A DNA stretch of 64,000 nucleotides, taken from Cristatella mucedo. Lineage: Eukaryota; Bryozoa; Phylactolaemata; Cristatellidae. A program made the translations under genes and the position numbers. The notes under the pieces were generated by a model, which saw only the letters and a program-made list of their open reading frames with translations, was not told the DNA's origin and searched no databases. This document shows positions 21,741 to 32,850 of the stretch, in pieces. Numbering within the stretch: the stretch's first letter is position 1; the number at the start of each line of letters is the position of its first letter. The stretch covers positions 3,420,991-3,484,990 of the forward strand of contig WPIO01000042.1 in NCBI GenBank assembly GCA_009760855.2. Direction: 5' to 3'.

Positions 21741-22559
21741 CTGAGAAAGAGAAAAGGGTTGCAAGATCTCGACCATTTTAAAAGTACAACATGGCAGCCA
21801 ATTCAGTCAGAGCATGCACAATGGCACTTGCAACAATGCTACCCAAGACACGGGTCAGATCTTGTGTTGTATGCTTTGCATGTACAAATTATGCAACAAA
21901 ATTGATTGGACATTTATTATCAGTAGTTAAAAAATTGGAAGGTGGGCTAATAGTGGTAGGGAGAGGCTAGAGATCAATATCCAATGAGTCACTGCAATAA
22001 ATACCACTCACTAATGATTACCTGCAGGTCTAATCCACAGGATCCTAGCAAAGGCCAAATCTAGCTTCTACAAAAGCATCATCGAATCACAGATGCACAA
22101 TCTAAAAATGCTTATGTCTACCATCAACCATCTCAGTAACTGCTCTCAGGTTAGCTCCTTACCTAGTGATCCTTATGGCGATCCAGTTTCTCTTGCTTCT
22201 TTGCCAGCATTATAAACGAGATTCGAGAGTCCATCCCTCTGGATAGCAGCATCCCCCTGGACACATGTCCCTCAATAGCACTAACGCAGGACTCCTGTCC
22301 CTCAATTAAATAAAGCCTCTCAATGTCTACATTCAAGGAGGCCACAAAGAACCTTGTCCTGAAATTCATCTCCCACTTAAAGAAGACTGCTAGTCCTCTA
22401 AACCCTATTACTACTGTCCTACTTCTACAACGTATAGACCTGCTTCTACCATGACGTACATAATAAATATGTCCTTAGGCACAGGTCGTGCCCTGAACCT
22501 TTCAAAAAGGCTGCTGTTATGCAACTAATTAAGAAAGCAATTCTAGACCGAGTGAACTT
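21741..22559. other. Probable intron, no recognisable feature
   Basis: Lies between the UBA exon and the sense-inserted LINE. No repeat end or exon recognised. Confidence 0.4.
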
Positions 22560-24040
22560 GAGCAGCTTCTGCCTTGTCTCCCTTCTACAGTTCCTATCAA
22601 AGACCTAGATCGAGCTGTGACAGACCAACTAAACATTTTTATTAAAACCACAAACCTAGCAAGTAAGTTACAGTCAGGATTTCGAACTAATCACTCCGAA
22701 GAGTCAGAATTGCTTAGGGTGTATAATGACGTTCTCAGGGATGCGGACATAGATACAGTCTTCCAGCTTGTTTTGCTCAAGCTTTCGGCAGCGTTTGATA
22801 CAATTGATCGTAAAGTCATCCTCGAGCACCTCGCATCTCGTCTGGGCATCAATAGCACTGCACTGTCATGGTTCAGATCCTATCTCAGTGGGAGTATTGT
22901 GTGAATGGACAGAGGTCATCCGGAGAACGGCTGACGTATATCGTACCTCAGGATTCTGTGGTCGGTCTGCTTCTTTTCACAGTTTATACTTTCACTCTTG
23001 CCGATGTGAACCGAGCACAATCTAGGCGTTTACTTAAATCCAGACGACACTCAATTGTACCTTTGTTTTGATCCCTTCCAGCCATCCAGCACCTCAAATT
23101 CGTTACACAACATTGCTGCACGTATTGTTGACATGCGCATATGGATGGCAGCAAAAATTCCAATATTAAATGACGGCAAAACCAACTTACCAGTTATGGG
23201 CAACCAGCTTGACTAGGAAACTAGAAAAGTATCACTCAAAAAGGCTCTGCAAGAAGATCTGCTGTTGAATCTGCACGAAATCTAGGAGTCATGTTCCAAA
23301 GTAGTCTTTCATTAGCCGACCACATCAGGTCCACAGCACTTTCAGCAATGGCTTATAATCAAGCAGCTTGTCAACATCAAGGTTCTGTAACTCACTTTTA
23401 GGCCTCTTAATTCCCTGGCTCCAGCCTATCAATCAGAACCACTCTTCACCAGGCTAGGCACCGAACAACCTGCTTTATTGAATCCAATCTTGTAGTTATA
23501 CCTACTATACAAATGTGACGTCTTTTGGAGACCATGCCTTTAGTTCGTGATCTCCCAAAAAATACTAGCTGATTTCGCAGCCTCTTGTGCAGTGACAGAG
23601 GAGCCTTTAAGGCTATCAACAACGCTTACAGCAGTGATGAACGATCACCCACCACAGGATTCGGAACCACACCCACTGGAGCGAGGTCGTGAAAAGTAAC
23701 TGCCTTATCTAGTCTGCCATCGCTCACTCACGACTGAGGTCACGACAGCTCCTGACATGAAATTTAAAAAGGAGCTTAACACACCACTTTATTACAGCAT
23801 TTAGGGGGTCTTTATGATTCGTCCGTTGTGTGCTTCTTCGTGGTGACATTGTGCTTGCTGCTACTGACCATATCTACGTGCTGATCCTGTGCACGTCACA
23901 TCTAACAATGTTATGCTAGATGGCATTGCGAATGTTACCACTAATCCTTTGATCACACTTTCTTCACAGCATCTCTAAAGTGGCTTGCACGAAATTAAGT
24001 TCTCTGGGGGTTCTATACAAACGTATTATGATTATTATTA
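22560..24040 (+). mobile_element. L2/CR1-like LINE, diverged subfamily, antisense to the IAP exons
   Basis: Encodes an RT N-terminal region (LASKLQSGFRTNHSEESELL), motif A as KLSAAFDTIDRKVILEHL, and WFRSYLSG. A frameshift follows, after which decayed thumb sequence leads to a 3' end with AAATTAAGTTCTCTGGGGG and an ATT-rich tail at 24025-24045. Several frameshifts and stops make it inactive. It would lie in the intron between the UBA exon and the BIR exons. Confidence 0.85.
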
Positions 24041-24408
24041 ATACATAGTCAGTAGTTACGAAATACATATATACCACTCAGCATAGGGTGGCTCGTGGTT
24101 CCACTTTATTACACTTTAAAAATAATTTATATACCCAGACGATTCAATAAAATAGCTTAAATTAGCAAAGCCCATTACGTGTAATAGCTGGCCAATTCTT
24201 CAGAAAACCATATACTATTTTGCCATTAGAAGCGCTTCATTTAGGGTCCCAAGAAGCAGTCACAGCAGCCAGAGTGCATTCCTTTAGTTTGAAAACTTCA
24301 CATTCTACACATAACTACTAATCAGATGTTGGGAGGAGTGGATGCAAGTAAGGAAGGTGCGTGCAAACAACGATAGAACAAACAGATGGCAAGGGATCAC
24401 TCACATAC

Positions 24409-24514
24409 CTGAGGGGCAGGTTCTACATCAGATCCAGACCTGTACTTTTGTTGTATTTCAGCAACGTAAGGCTGTCCCTTCACATCAAGCAAGTATTTGC
24501 ATTTTTCGAACCAC
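24409..24514 (-). CDS. IAP BIR exon, C-terminal end (diverged gene)
   Basis: Acceptor ATTTTCTACTTTGAAG at 24515, donor CCTCAG|GTATGT at 24408. Joined to 24640 it reads …ERARWFEKCKYLLDVKGQPY, the characteristic end of a cIAP/XIAP-type BIR (…EHARWFP.C.YLL..KG). The last zinc-ligand Cys is present. The histidine expected three residues before the W is Arg in the joined sequence. Then follows VAEIQQKYRSGSDVEPAPQ, a linker toward the UBA exon. Confidence 0.8.
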
Positions 24515-24639
24515 CTTCAAAGTAGAAAATACGATGATGATATGATTAACAACAGATAGACGGCAAGGTCGATACACAATGATTGAGGATTAAGTGTAAA
24601 AAGCAGGGCTACTTCAGCACATCAGCGATAAGATAATAC

Positions 24640-24727
24640 CTTGCACGCTCTTCCCAAGGGCTGTCCGAGATTTCCCAGTTTCGAAGGCCTCCGTCACGGT
24701 GAAAGCATTTCACGTTGTCGCCAAATC
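24640..24727 (-). CDS. IAP BIR exon, zinc-site core (diverged gene)
   Basis: An 88-nt exon with acceptor TTTATTGCACAG and donor CAAG|GTATTA encodes GFGDNVKCFHRDGGLRNWE, then ISDSPWEERA. The family signature C-F-x-C-x-G-G-L-R-x-W is obvious, but the second zinc Cys is replaced by Arg (C-F-H-R). The His at the exon end is also Arg. Both codons are CGT, one transition away from TGT or CAT. Phase joins 25692 and 24514 cleanly, so the reading frame is intact despite the lost ligands. Confidence 0.8.
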
Positions 24728-25174
24728 CTGTGCAATAAATAGTTCACAAATGAGTAGCACCTTGGTATATCGAGGCTTTTAAAAAGAGAAGTAATTGGCA
24801 GCATTTTCTAGTGATCAGTGCTATAAGCAGAGTTACTTACATACCATTCAGAGTGTTCCTATTTTCACAACTGTCATGCTTTTTTATGAGCTTTCCACGT
24901 TTAGTAGACATGCATGACAAAATTAACCACTTTTCCAAACAACATGATATCGCAAACAAGTAATGCCAAAGCATTAAACAACGACTTTATTTCACTTGCT
25001 AGCTTTGACTACTCTCTTGCTGAGAGAATACATGTGGGACAGCGAAAGACGACACGAGACAAACGAGTTTGTCAGTTTGCAACAACAGAGTAGTATTTCC
25101 AGAAGGTATGCTCCCTCTTCACGACTGCGTTCGTGGATCAAGTCCTTAAGTGGGCAATCCTTTATTGCATTGGC

Positions 25175-25265
25175 CACTTCAAGTGGTGGTGATAGCCGTT
25201 AAGGCTCTTCTGCTACTATCCAAAGGATACTACTATCATAAGGTGGTTAAATCAGCTAACGCTAT
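25175..25265 (+). mobile_element. SINE body and tail fragment
   Basis: Contains AGTGGTGGTGATAGCCGTTAAGGCTCTTCTG and a tail GGTTAAATCAGCTAACG, matching the body of the SINE at 33.78-33.86 kb. The tRNA-like head is missing or decayed. Confidence 0.6.
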
Positions 25266-25691
25266 TATTTATTCCAAACTTTAAATGCATACCAATTTCA
25301 CTGGTAGATAATCAGCAATTAGGCAGATTCTTTAATTGATGTGTGAGATCTTGGGCAGTTCCACTGCATGCCTACTGCATAGCATGCTGCAGCAGAGCTA
25401 TAAGCATGTTTTGCGCCCTGGTTTGGTTCAGGGGCAAGGCACTTCCTCTTATGACCAAGCTCGTGGGCTCCAGCCCTGCTGCATATGCAAAGCACTGGAA
25501 CAGCAGTGGACTAAACAATTTTTAAGCAAAAGAAATCATGCAATTGAAATTACTCAGCGAAGTCGCACGTTTTTTGCTGTAGTTCTCGATGCAATACCAA
25601 TATTTGGTACTTAATGTGCAAAGCCAGTTGAGAAAATTCCCGGTACTTACACGGCGTCATAAGCAACTCTCTGCATTCTAACAAAACGTAC

Positions 25692-25907
25692 CGGCATAAA
25701 AAAATCCAGCTTTTGCCAGAATTTCGGGAGACTGGAGAGCCCACATGGGCCAAGAGCTGAACGTCTGCAGACGACGCGCCTCCACGGCGTACTCAGGATG
25801 CTTGGGCTTGGAGGTTGATACTCCTGGAAGCGGCTCACCCGATCCTCCAACTGAGAAATATTTATCGCCGTCCACCAGATTTAGAGGTCGGATTCCAAAA
25901 TGATTAT
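25692..25907 (-). CDS. IAP BIR exon, N-terminal half (diverged gene)
   Basis: Acceptor CAGACATTACAG at 25908 and donor GCCG|GTACGT at 25691 enclose a 216-nt exon. It encodes an N-terminal linker (NHFGIRPLNLVDGDKYFSVG and onward), then KHPEYAVEARRLQTFSSWP and ILAKAGFFYAG, a typical BIR N-terminal half. It splices in phase 1 to 24727, giving G-F-G-D-N-V-K-C. Exons farther 5' would lie above 25.98 kb, where a full LINE has inserted, so the 5' part of the gene is not visible. Confidence 0.8.
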
Positions 25908-25979
25908 CTGTAATGTCTGTAACGAATTTATTAGAGGACTACCAAAAGGTTCAAGTTAAAGAAGGTCAAGTTCTTGCCT

Positions 25980-28072
25980 TTTACGACAAAGGTCAGGTGC
26001 AAGAGCCTTGGCGGCATATGTGAAGCACCTGAATAGATAAAAAGTTATCTTAGCATGCGAAAACAGTGATTATAATTAATAATTGCTATATTCAATTGGC
26101 ATGTTTCGGCTTTCTGTGGCAACAAAAGCCACATTCTATCTAAAAAACGTGCTCAAACAGACTTTCAAGAACCTCCAGGCCATGCACGTTCATCGGCAAC
26201 GGGTACTACGTTAATAAGGTCAAGAACAAAAAGCCCGTCTCCTGAAGACCCTATACCATCATCTCTGTGGTCTTCACTGGCAGGCCAACATAGACCTGCC
26301 ATAACCAAGATTTTGAATGCTTCTTTGCAAAAAGGGTTCGTCCCCAAGTCCTCCAAACCAGAAATCGCTAGACCCATACATAAAGAGCCTGAATTAGACA
26401 CAATGGTCCTTGCAAACTAACGTCCCGTTTCCCTTCTTCCTTTCTTGTCGATGATTCTTGAAAAAATTGTTGCTAAGCAGCTGGTTGGATATATTGAAAA
26501 GAATGAAATGTCGGAAACATTTCAATCAGGGTTCAAGAGGCAGCACTCCACTGAAACTGCTCTCCTGCGTGTTAAATATGACATTCTACGTGGTAACGAT
26601 GACAGGAATGTCACTGCCCTAGCTCTGCTAGATCTGTCTGCTGCCTTCGACACCATTGATCACGAAGTGCTGCTTGAACGATTGAGAACAACGATCGGTC
26701 TGGCAGACGAGGCACTGACGTCGTTTACATCGTACATGTATGATCGGTGTTCAATCCGTGTCATTTGGGGTTCAGGTCTCACACACGAGAAGGGTCACTT
26801 GTGGAGTCCCTCAATGGTCCGTACTCGGTTCTTGGCTGTTCCATTTGCATTTACATTTACACTACTCCATTTACACTCAATATCTGGAAAAGTGAATAAG
26901 GCTTACAGAATGGGATATCACTTTTATGCTGACGCTTCTCAGCTGAATTTGTCAAACCGTGGGGGTCTGCTACAGCAACTGAGAAACTGAATGCTAGCCT
27001 TGCCGACATTCGATCCTAGATGTCTGAGAATTTCTTGAAACTAAATGACGATAATACTGAACTGCTACTCATAGGACACCCTGAGCATGTAGCTGGATTA
27101 GAAGGCTTTGCTCTTCTAATAGGTGATGCTGTTGTGCGACCATCACCACGTGCTCGCAATATAGGTGTCGTTTTCGACAGCTGCCTCAATTTTAAAAGTT
27201 TCACTCAGACGACTGCCTCTACAGCTAGCCATCACGTCCGATCCATAAACAAGATTATCAGCTGCCTTCCACAGTGGCATGCAAAAGATTTAACTAGCTC
27301 CTTAGTTCTGTGTCGGCTTGATAATTGTAATTACCTTTTAGCTGGGCTACCAAAAAAAGCAACTAGGCCACTGCAGCTGGCTATGAATATGGCTGCAAGG
27401 CTAGTCTTCAAGTCCCAGAGGTATGAGCACGTGTCTCCTTTGCTAAAAGAGCTAGGATGGCTGCCGGTTGATCAACGCATACAGAGCAAAGTTCTTACGC
27501 TGACCCACAAGGTTAGCCACGGCTTGGCTCCTTCGTACCTAGCTGAACTGCTGCATCAGTTTCAGCATCTTCTTGCCCTCAGTTCCTGTGTGGACAATAA
27601 ATTAGCTGCTCCATTGTTCTGCTTAAAGACCGTTGGCGACAGAAACTTTAGCTCTGCAGGTCCGAGACTGTACAACTCGCTTCCACAATTCTTATGCAAC
27701 AACTACTCTCCTGCTGCCGACTATGGCCCATCCTTTTCAGCAGTCCAGAGCTGCTGTCCTTACTACTCACTACCTCAACTGCTCTCCTGACTCTGCAATG
27801 CTTCCCAATTTCTCTTTGTCGTGTGAGACAAAGTCTGTTGGCTACCAAATGGGTAACGAAAGCCGCTAAGGCTGTGAGTGCCCATACAAAAATTTCCTTT
27901 CTAACACCCACACAGTCTTTATGACTTTGTGGAGTTACAGACGGAGATACATTGCTTGATGTTATCACCAATATTCGTCTGATCAAGCTGTCTTAACAGC
28001 ATTTGCAAAGTGCCTACAAAGAGATTCAGTTTTCTGAGTGTTATACAAAAGTACTATTATTATTATTATCCA
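25980..28072 (+). mobile_element. Most complete L2/CR1-like LINE in the window
   Basis: A shared pre-RT region starts near 25980 (also at 37.66 and 55.65 kb). The RT begins about 26310 with a KGFVPKS-like segment, then SMILEKIVAKQLVGYIEKNE, motif A LDLSAAFDTIDHEVLLERL at about 26632-26688, and a mutated catalytic motif (YADA instead of YADD, about 26925). After a frameshift or stop, 27020-27790 stays open through NFLKLNDDNTELLLIGHPEH, AARLVFKSQRYEHVSPLLKE and FSSAGPRLYNSLPQFL. The 3' end is TTTGCAAAGTGCCTACAAAG… (ATT)n at 28050-28070. Catalytic loss and frameshifts mean it is dead. The endonuclease part is absent. Confidence 0.92.
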
Positions 28073-28488
28073 TCAACTTTCTTAAGCAGACATTCGAGAA
28101 CATTCAGGCCATGCACATTCACTGCCACCGGATGCTAAGGGTACTACTTATCGTCCTTCTAAATAACTAGCTACTGACATATCCAAAGAGTCGACGTGAC
28201 AGCCATCGACCATGTACAACCTAACGTGTCGTACACTATTTAAGGACTGGCATGATGGTAAATCTGCTTGTCAGACATGACAGTATGTAAGTTTACACAA
28301 AAATTTGATGGCCATGCAGTGGCGTGTCAGCCCGTTCCCACTTTTAAAGCTGCAGATAGCTCTGCTTGTCCTATTGCAATGAGAACAACTGCAGTTTCCA
28401 GCCATGGCATGGATTCAGTGAATACTTACAATCTCTGCAGACAGCATATCACACCTGCAGGGTTCACGGCCTCTAAATTTTCACTTAC

Positions 28489-28722
28489 CACCTGAAGGTC
28501 TGCCACCCGAAGCAAAGAGGCTTGTCCCGCTGCTAAACGGTTGACCAGTGATCATGCCACCACCAGGCCGTCCCTGACTGATAGGTAAGTTGCCACACTC
28601 CAGACCCATCACCAATCGGCAGTAGCTGAAGTGCACCCTGTGCTCGTTCATGGCGCTGTCACCACGCTCCCAGTTGCGTAGTACACCTCGGCAGAAAGCG
28701 CACTGGACACGATCGTGAACGC
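28489..28722 (-). CDS. IAP (BIRC) BIR exon, C-terminal half, copy 2
   Basis: Paralogue of the exon at 18458-18691, with the same acceptor and donor. The zinc ligands C-x2-C-x16-H-x6-C are all kept. Differences from copy 1 lie mostly after the domain (RLVMGLECGNLPISQG here, RLVKGLECGNVPIGQG in copy 1), so the fold is more constrained than the linker. That is consistent with some time under selection, but it is a single comparison. Confidence 0.85.
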
Positions 28723-29321
28723 CTACAGAAAAACCAAGCAGGTCGGTGTGAGGCCTTGCAACAGCTAACAGTATGCTCAAGACACGTGGCTTGCAACAGG
28801 AAACGCTACTCACTCACGAAGAAGCTACCTGTACTGAGCACAAGCCCAGTGTGTGCAGACTGATAAACTATGCTCGAGAAACGCACAAGTATTGCAGCCT
28901 GTCATCACCGACGACATCCCAGCCATAAATGAACGGTGCGAGTAAATCTAATGCATCTTGCACAATTTCGTTCTACTGCAATACAGCAGAGAGCTTGGCT
29001 TATTTTCTAATTGTTCTCCAGCTTATAACATTTTATTCGGACAATAACTTTTCTTTGATAGGACACTGCAGCTATTTGTATAGAGCAGTAAATTTAGAAT
29101 ATGCAAAGCAGTAAACATTGTTCTAAAGAAACCTTAGCGGTTGCTATTCGGCATGAGGAATGGCGTAACCTGCTCGGAAGACTTGCTAGCTTCAATTTTG
29201 CATCACCAGCCAGTGATCACACATTCACAGCTTCACCGGAGAACGCCTAGAACCCACCAAGTAAAGCCAAGAAACAGCAGCTTTGTAACAAAACGGCAAC
29301 TCGCGCTCAACGCGACCATAC

Positions 29322-29694
29322 CCGTGTAGTAGAACCCAGCCGCTGCAAGCTCCTCCGGAGGCATAATCTCGCGAATTGGCCACAAGCCGGAGCCAAAGGT
29401 CCTCAGTCGTTCGGCTTCACTTCGCATGAGCTGCTCCCGTTCCTCGGGTTGAAGTGCCATGAGATTACGCACAAAATCCTGCTCACTTGTGCGGTCAGCA
29501 CTATGCAGCGTGTATGTGGCAACCGGTGGAACATAGGCTTCTATAAAATCTGTCAGGAAAAATCGTGGCAGTTGGAACTTCTTGTCGCCGACCTTGGTAT
29601 CCAGCTCATATTCCATTCCATCCTCGTGGCAAATGGCTCTGCCTAAAAGATTCGTCGAAGTCTTCACCACTCTCACATATTGCTGGCACTCCAA
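29322..29694 (-). CDS. IAP (BIRC) BIR exon, N-terminal half, copy 2
   Basis: Paralogue of 19290-19662. It differs from copy 1 by a few substitutions such as CHEDG for CHEGG and FFLTDF for YFLTDY, with no frameshift. The BIR N-terminal half (SEAERLRTFGSGLW, PPEELAAAGFYYTG) is identical. The donor here is ACGG|GTATGG. The upstream neighbour is again an antisense LINE snippet and a hAT terminus, so the promoter is not evident. Only two exons are present per copy. Confidence 0.82.
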
Positions 29695-29806
29695 TCAGTG
29701 TCACCTGCTATGTGAGGAGGCTATGCCTGGTGAAGCATTTCAGCTAGGTATGGAGAAGCCAAGCCGCGGCAACCTTGCCGGTCAGCTTAAGAACTTCACT
29801 CTGTAC

Positions 29807-31060
29807 CAGACATGGGAAAACTACGGCCGGTGGGTCATATACGGCCCATTGTGCTTTCAATCGGCCGCCGAACTCGTCCACGTTATATTATTAAATTAAA
29901 TTTTATTACAAAGACACCTCAATCATTTCACCTAGCTGTAATTCCCAACCTTTCCCCAGCAGATGGCAAAACCCGAAGACATTGACCCTTGAGTGTGATG
30001 CATTACGGTTACTCTCTATTTCATTTTGTCGCTTTGTACTTTACGAAGGCCGCGAGTAAAATAATAATAATACAAATAATAAAATAAACGAATAATTAAA
30101 ATAATAATAATACGCAGGCCATGAGTAAAAGAAGAAACGAAAAGTAGACCTGCAGGCGTTCAGTAAAAATGAGTGGACCGAAGAAAAGAAAAGTAGACAG
30201 TGAGTGCCGAGTGTTCAATAAAGAGTGGACAAGAAAATTGTTTTTGACTGAACTCCGATCAACAGCTTAATTTCTGATATGCCAATAAACTCTCGAGTGC
30301 GCTGGCTAAGTTGGGCAAAGTCTTTCAAAGAGTTTGGAAGCTGAAGGAGGAGATTGCTGCATTTTTGGAGTTAATGGGGAGATCCAAAGAATTTCCCGAG
30401 CTAAGTGACTGGCTTTATGAATTTGCGTTTGCTGTAGACATACTTTCCCACATGAATGAGCTGAACACCAAGCTACAGGGGAAAGATCAATTTGTGCACG
30501 ACATGTACACAAATGTTAGGGCCTTCAAATTCAAGCTGACTCTTTTTTCCAGACAAATTTCAAACAAATCTTTCATTCATTTCACCAAGCTAGCCATGCA
30601 CGCTAGCCATGCAGGAAGAGGCGATCCTAAACTCGCAGAAATACAGCAAATCACTGGAGGACTTGCACGGAGAATTCTCCCGTCGCTTCTGTGACTTTGA
30701 CAAAATTGAAAAGTCACTTCATCTGGTTCCTGTCCCTTGTCACAACACCCTGAAATAGCACAACGGGAGCTGCAGTTGGAACTGATAGATCTTCAGTCTG
30801 ACTCTGTACTAAAGAAGAATTGCTTGCACTCCATGCTGTGTCACCTGCTACATCATAGCGCTAGAAGGCCCTGCAACTTAACGATGGTGACAAAAGTAGT
30901 GGCACATCCTTAACAATAGCAGCATTAGCTATTCTGAGAAGGCAAGTTGAAATGTTTGAACGTGTCAAGCAACTAAGCAATAAGATCATGCTAAAATACA
31001 TGTCGAGATCAGATTTCAAAGCAAGGAGCAACTATATTCTGGATTTTTAATCATACTCGC
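29807..31060 (+). mobile_element. hAT transposon remnant (ZBED/GTF2IRD2-type transposase)
   Basis: The terminus CAGACATGGGAAAACTACGG is at 29807. At 30169 an ATG opens MSGPKKRKVDSECRVFNKEW, the N-terminus typical of these transposases; the segment after it is missing. At about 30305 the frame resumes (GKVFQRVWKLKEEIAAFLEL, FAVDILSHMNELNTKLQGKD, VHDMYTNVRAFKFKLTLF), then decayed sequence that includes R-E-L-Q-L-E-L-I-D-L-Q-S-D near 30770. Near 30990 comes a KYxSRSDFKA-like C-terminal piece followed by a stop, with AATAAA at about 31100. Internally deleted and frameshifted, so non-functional. The far terminus was not found. Confidence 0.85.
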
Positions 31061-31945
31061 CTCCACAATCCACTCGCCTGCACATGTACACGAGCCCTCA
31101 ATAAATCCGCAGGTGTTACTCATTTAAGGCTCAATCTTTCTCAAGCTCTGCTAAAACTAATTTGAAATCCATTTTGGGGCTCTTCTTACACAACCTACTC
31201 TTCTGGTCAACGTCATTTTCCTATCCTTCCAATTAATCGAAGGCCATCACAGGCCAAGCTTTTCTTTTGCATGCAGGATAACATTTTTGTTTCGAGAATT
31301 TTTCAACGGTCAAGTGACCGAGACAAATGCACGACAAATGAATGCTATGCAAAAAGAACCAGCTAGAATGTTCAAAGAAATTAAAATTGCAAACCAGCAT
31401 GGTACCAGTGGCACTACCATACGTTCTATTTGGTCAAAGCCTGAAACTTTTGGTTGAATGGCTTTGAGACATGACTTGAAATATGAAATTTAATGGCCGG
31501 AAAACTGGCAACACTGAATAATAATCAGGTGGTCATGATTTTAAAAATGTCGTATGAGAAGCAAGTTTGACTTCGCTGCTACCATATCTACAGAGCCGAC
31601 GAAATACGTCTTAACCGAGGGAATTAAAAAAAAGGTGCTCTAATTGGCATGCCAGCAAAAAAAAGACTTGGAGCACTGATGCAAAGATAAAGGTAATGGG
31701 GCCATCAATCACAGGAGTCCATATGCTGCATCAACCCAGTGGCTCATAGAGCTCGATCAATTTTGGTTTCGTAACCTGTATCCCAATAAAAACTTGCTAG
31801 CTGAATAAAAGTCAGAAGCGCCCAAAAAGTGGAATTTCCATGACCGAAGCTATAAAGGAAAAAAAAGGTGGCACCGGTCCATTATGAATGGCATGGCAAT
31901 TAATCAGAAGCTGGCGAAAAGTTGTATCAAAAAGTAACTTAAATT
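31030..31945. repeat. Segment shared with 40.33-41.22 kb (possible conversion tract)
   Basis: This ~0.9-kb stretch is almost base-identical to 40330-41220 and 58318-59215, but clearly diverged from the positionally equivalent 48890-49730 in unit 2. On both sides the sequence is that of block B. No gene is recognised in it. Confidence 0.85.
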
Positions 31946-32292
31946 ATTGGCTGCAGGTGAAAGCTCAGGCAGTGAACTGCCATCCATTCAAATGACAGAA
32001 TCTCAGAAGAATTGTCAAGGTCAATGAAAGCCCGCAATAGAATAGCCATTGTAACTACCTCATCGGTCAACTTTAAGCATCCGTAGGGCATCCAACATTT
32101 TAAACATCCATGAACACATGAAGAAAGAAGAGAATTGCTGACAAGGGAAGCATAAAGCACGACGAAAAATACGAACACGGACACCCCATACTGGAGAAAA
32201 TCGAAACTACGGCTGGAAAAAGTAGTCAGTTTGCCATCTCTGAGGGTCACAAATTCACTTATTTTGGTTTCAAACAACACGGCTTCATACAT
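31944..32292. other. Unidentified segment kept open in two diverged copies
   Basis: The minus strand (31944-32110) encodes KLTDEVVTMAILLRAFIDLD and continues to a stop near 31939. The diverged counterpart near 50050-50150 keeps that frame, with one 3-bp deletion. The plus strand (about 32140-32300) encodes EKIETTAGKSSQ and GFKQHGFIHQM ending in a stop, also kept at 50219-50377. Both strands cannot easily be coding, and I recognise neither product. Confidence 0.25.
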
Positions 32293-32344
32293 CAGATGTA
32301 AAGTTAGTGTTCACATACCCATTTCGGAGGGCTTATTAGAAGTT

Positions 32345-32560
32345 GCTTGTTGTTAATAGTATAGGTTTTCTGACCCTTCTATATCTGCCATGCTCAGCAT
32401 CCCATACATACCGTATTGAATGTTACAATTTTGCTTTTTGAGGCTGTTTAGAATAGTTGGAAGTGGGGCTTTTCTTTTTGGCTGCTGGCCCCTTGTGACG
32501 CCAGAAGTCTCCGGCACACGTGGCTGGCAATGCATGGGTAAGACGTCACTTTAGCCACTG
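32345..32560 (-). other. Unidentified short frame conserved at 50.43-50.61 kb
   Basis: The minus frame includes PKRKAPLPTILNSLKKQN and QYGMYGMLSMA. The diverged copy at 50432-50614 keeps it with substitutions and a stop at a similar place. No domain is known to me; it could be an exon or old transposon coding sequence. Confidence 0.25.
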
Positions 32561-32734
32561 AACCACAAAATGACTTTTTTAGGCCATGCATAAAAGCCCT
32601 TCGACAATAGCAAGCTTCAGTACCACCCCTTTTTTTAACATCCAGTTTGTGATAACCGACGATTTGTCCTCTGATTTTGGTGCTTTGTTCTTTATCTATT
32701 CAATGGCAGGAGATCTCCGTGTGAGCAATCAAAT

Positions 32735-32850
32735 CGTACACACAAGCACATTCAAACTCACAGGAGCACACACACACTGCACACACGCACACGCGCACGC
32801 ACACACGTACATACTCATTCACGCGCCTGCACATATGCACACACAAGGAA
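32735..32850. repeat. Imperfect (CA)n/(CACG)n tract
   Basis: Interrupted ACAC/ACGC dinucleotide array. In unit 2 the equivalent site (50817-50938) has become a long purer (CA)n. Open frames rich in Cys/Val or His/Thr across it are artefacts of the repeat. Confidence 0.9.

Larger units (their letters stand above)
28142..31030. repeat. BIR/hAT block B, copy 2 (start of 18-kb unit 1)
   Basis: Nearly identical to 45984-48870 at offset 17842 over its first ~2.8 kb, differing by only a handful of bases. It begins just after the tail of the LINE at 28072. Left of 28142 the two copies part: here sequence shared with copy 1 continues to about 28090, while at 45984 the block is fused to block A. Confidence 0.95.
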
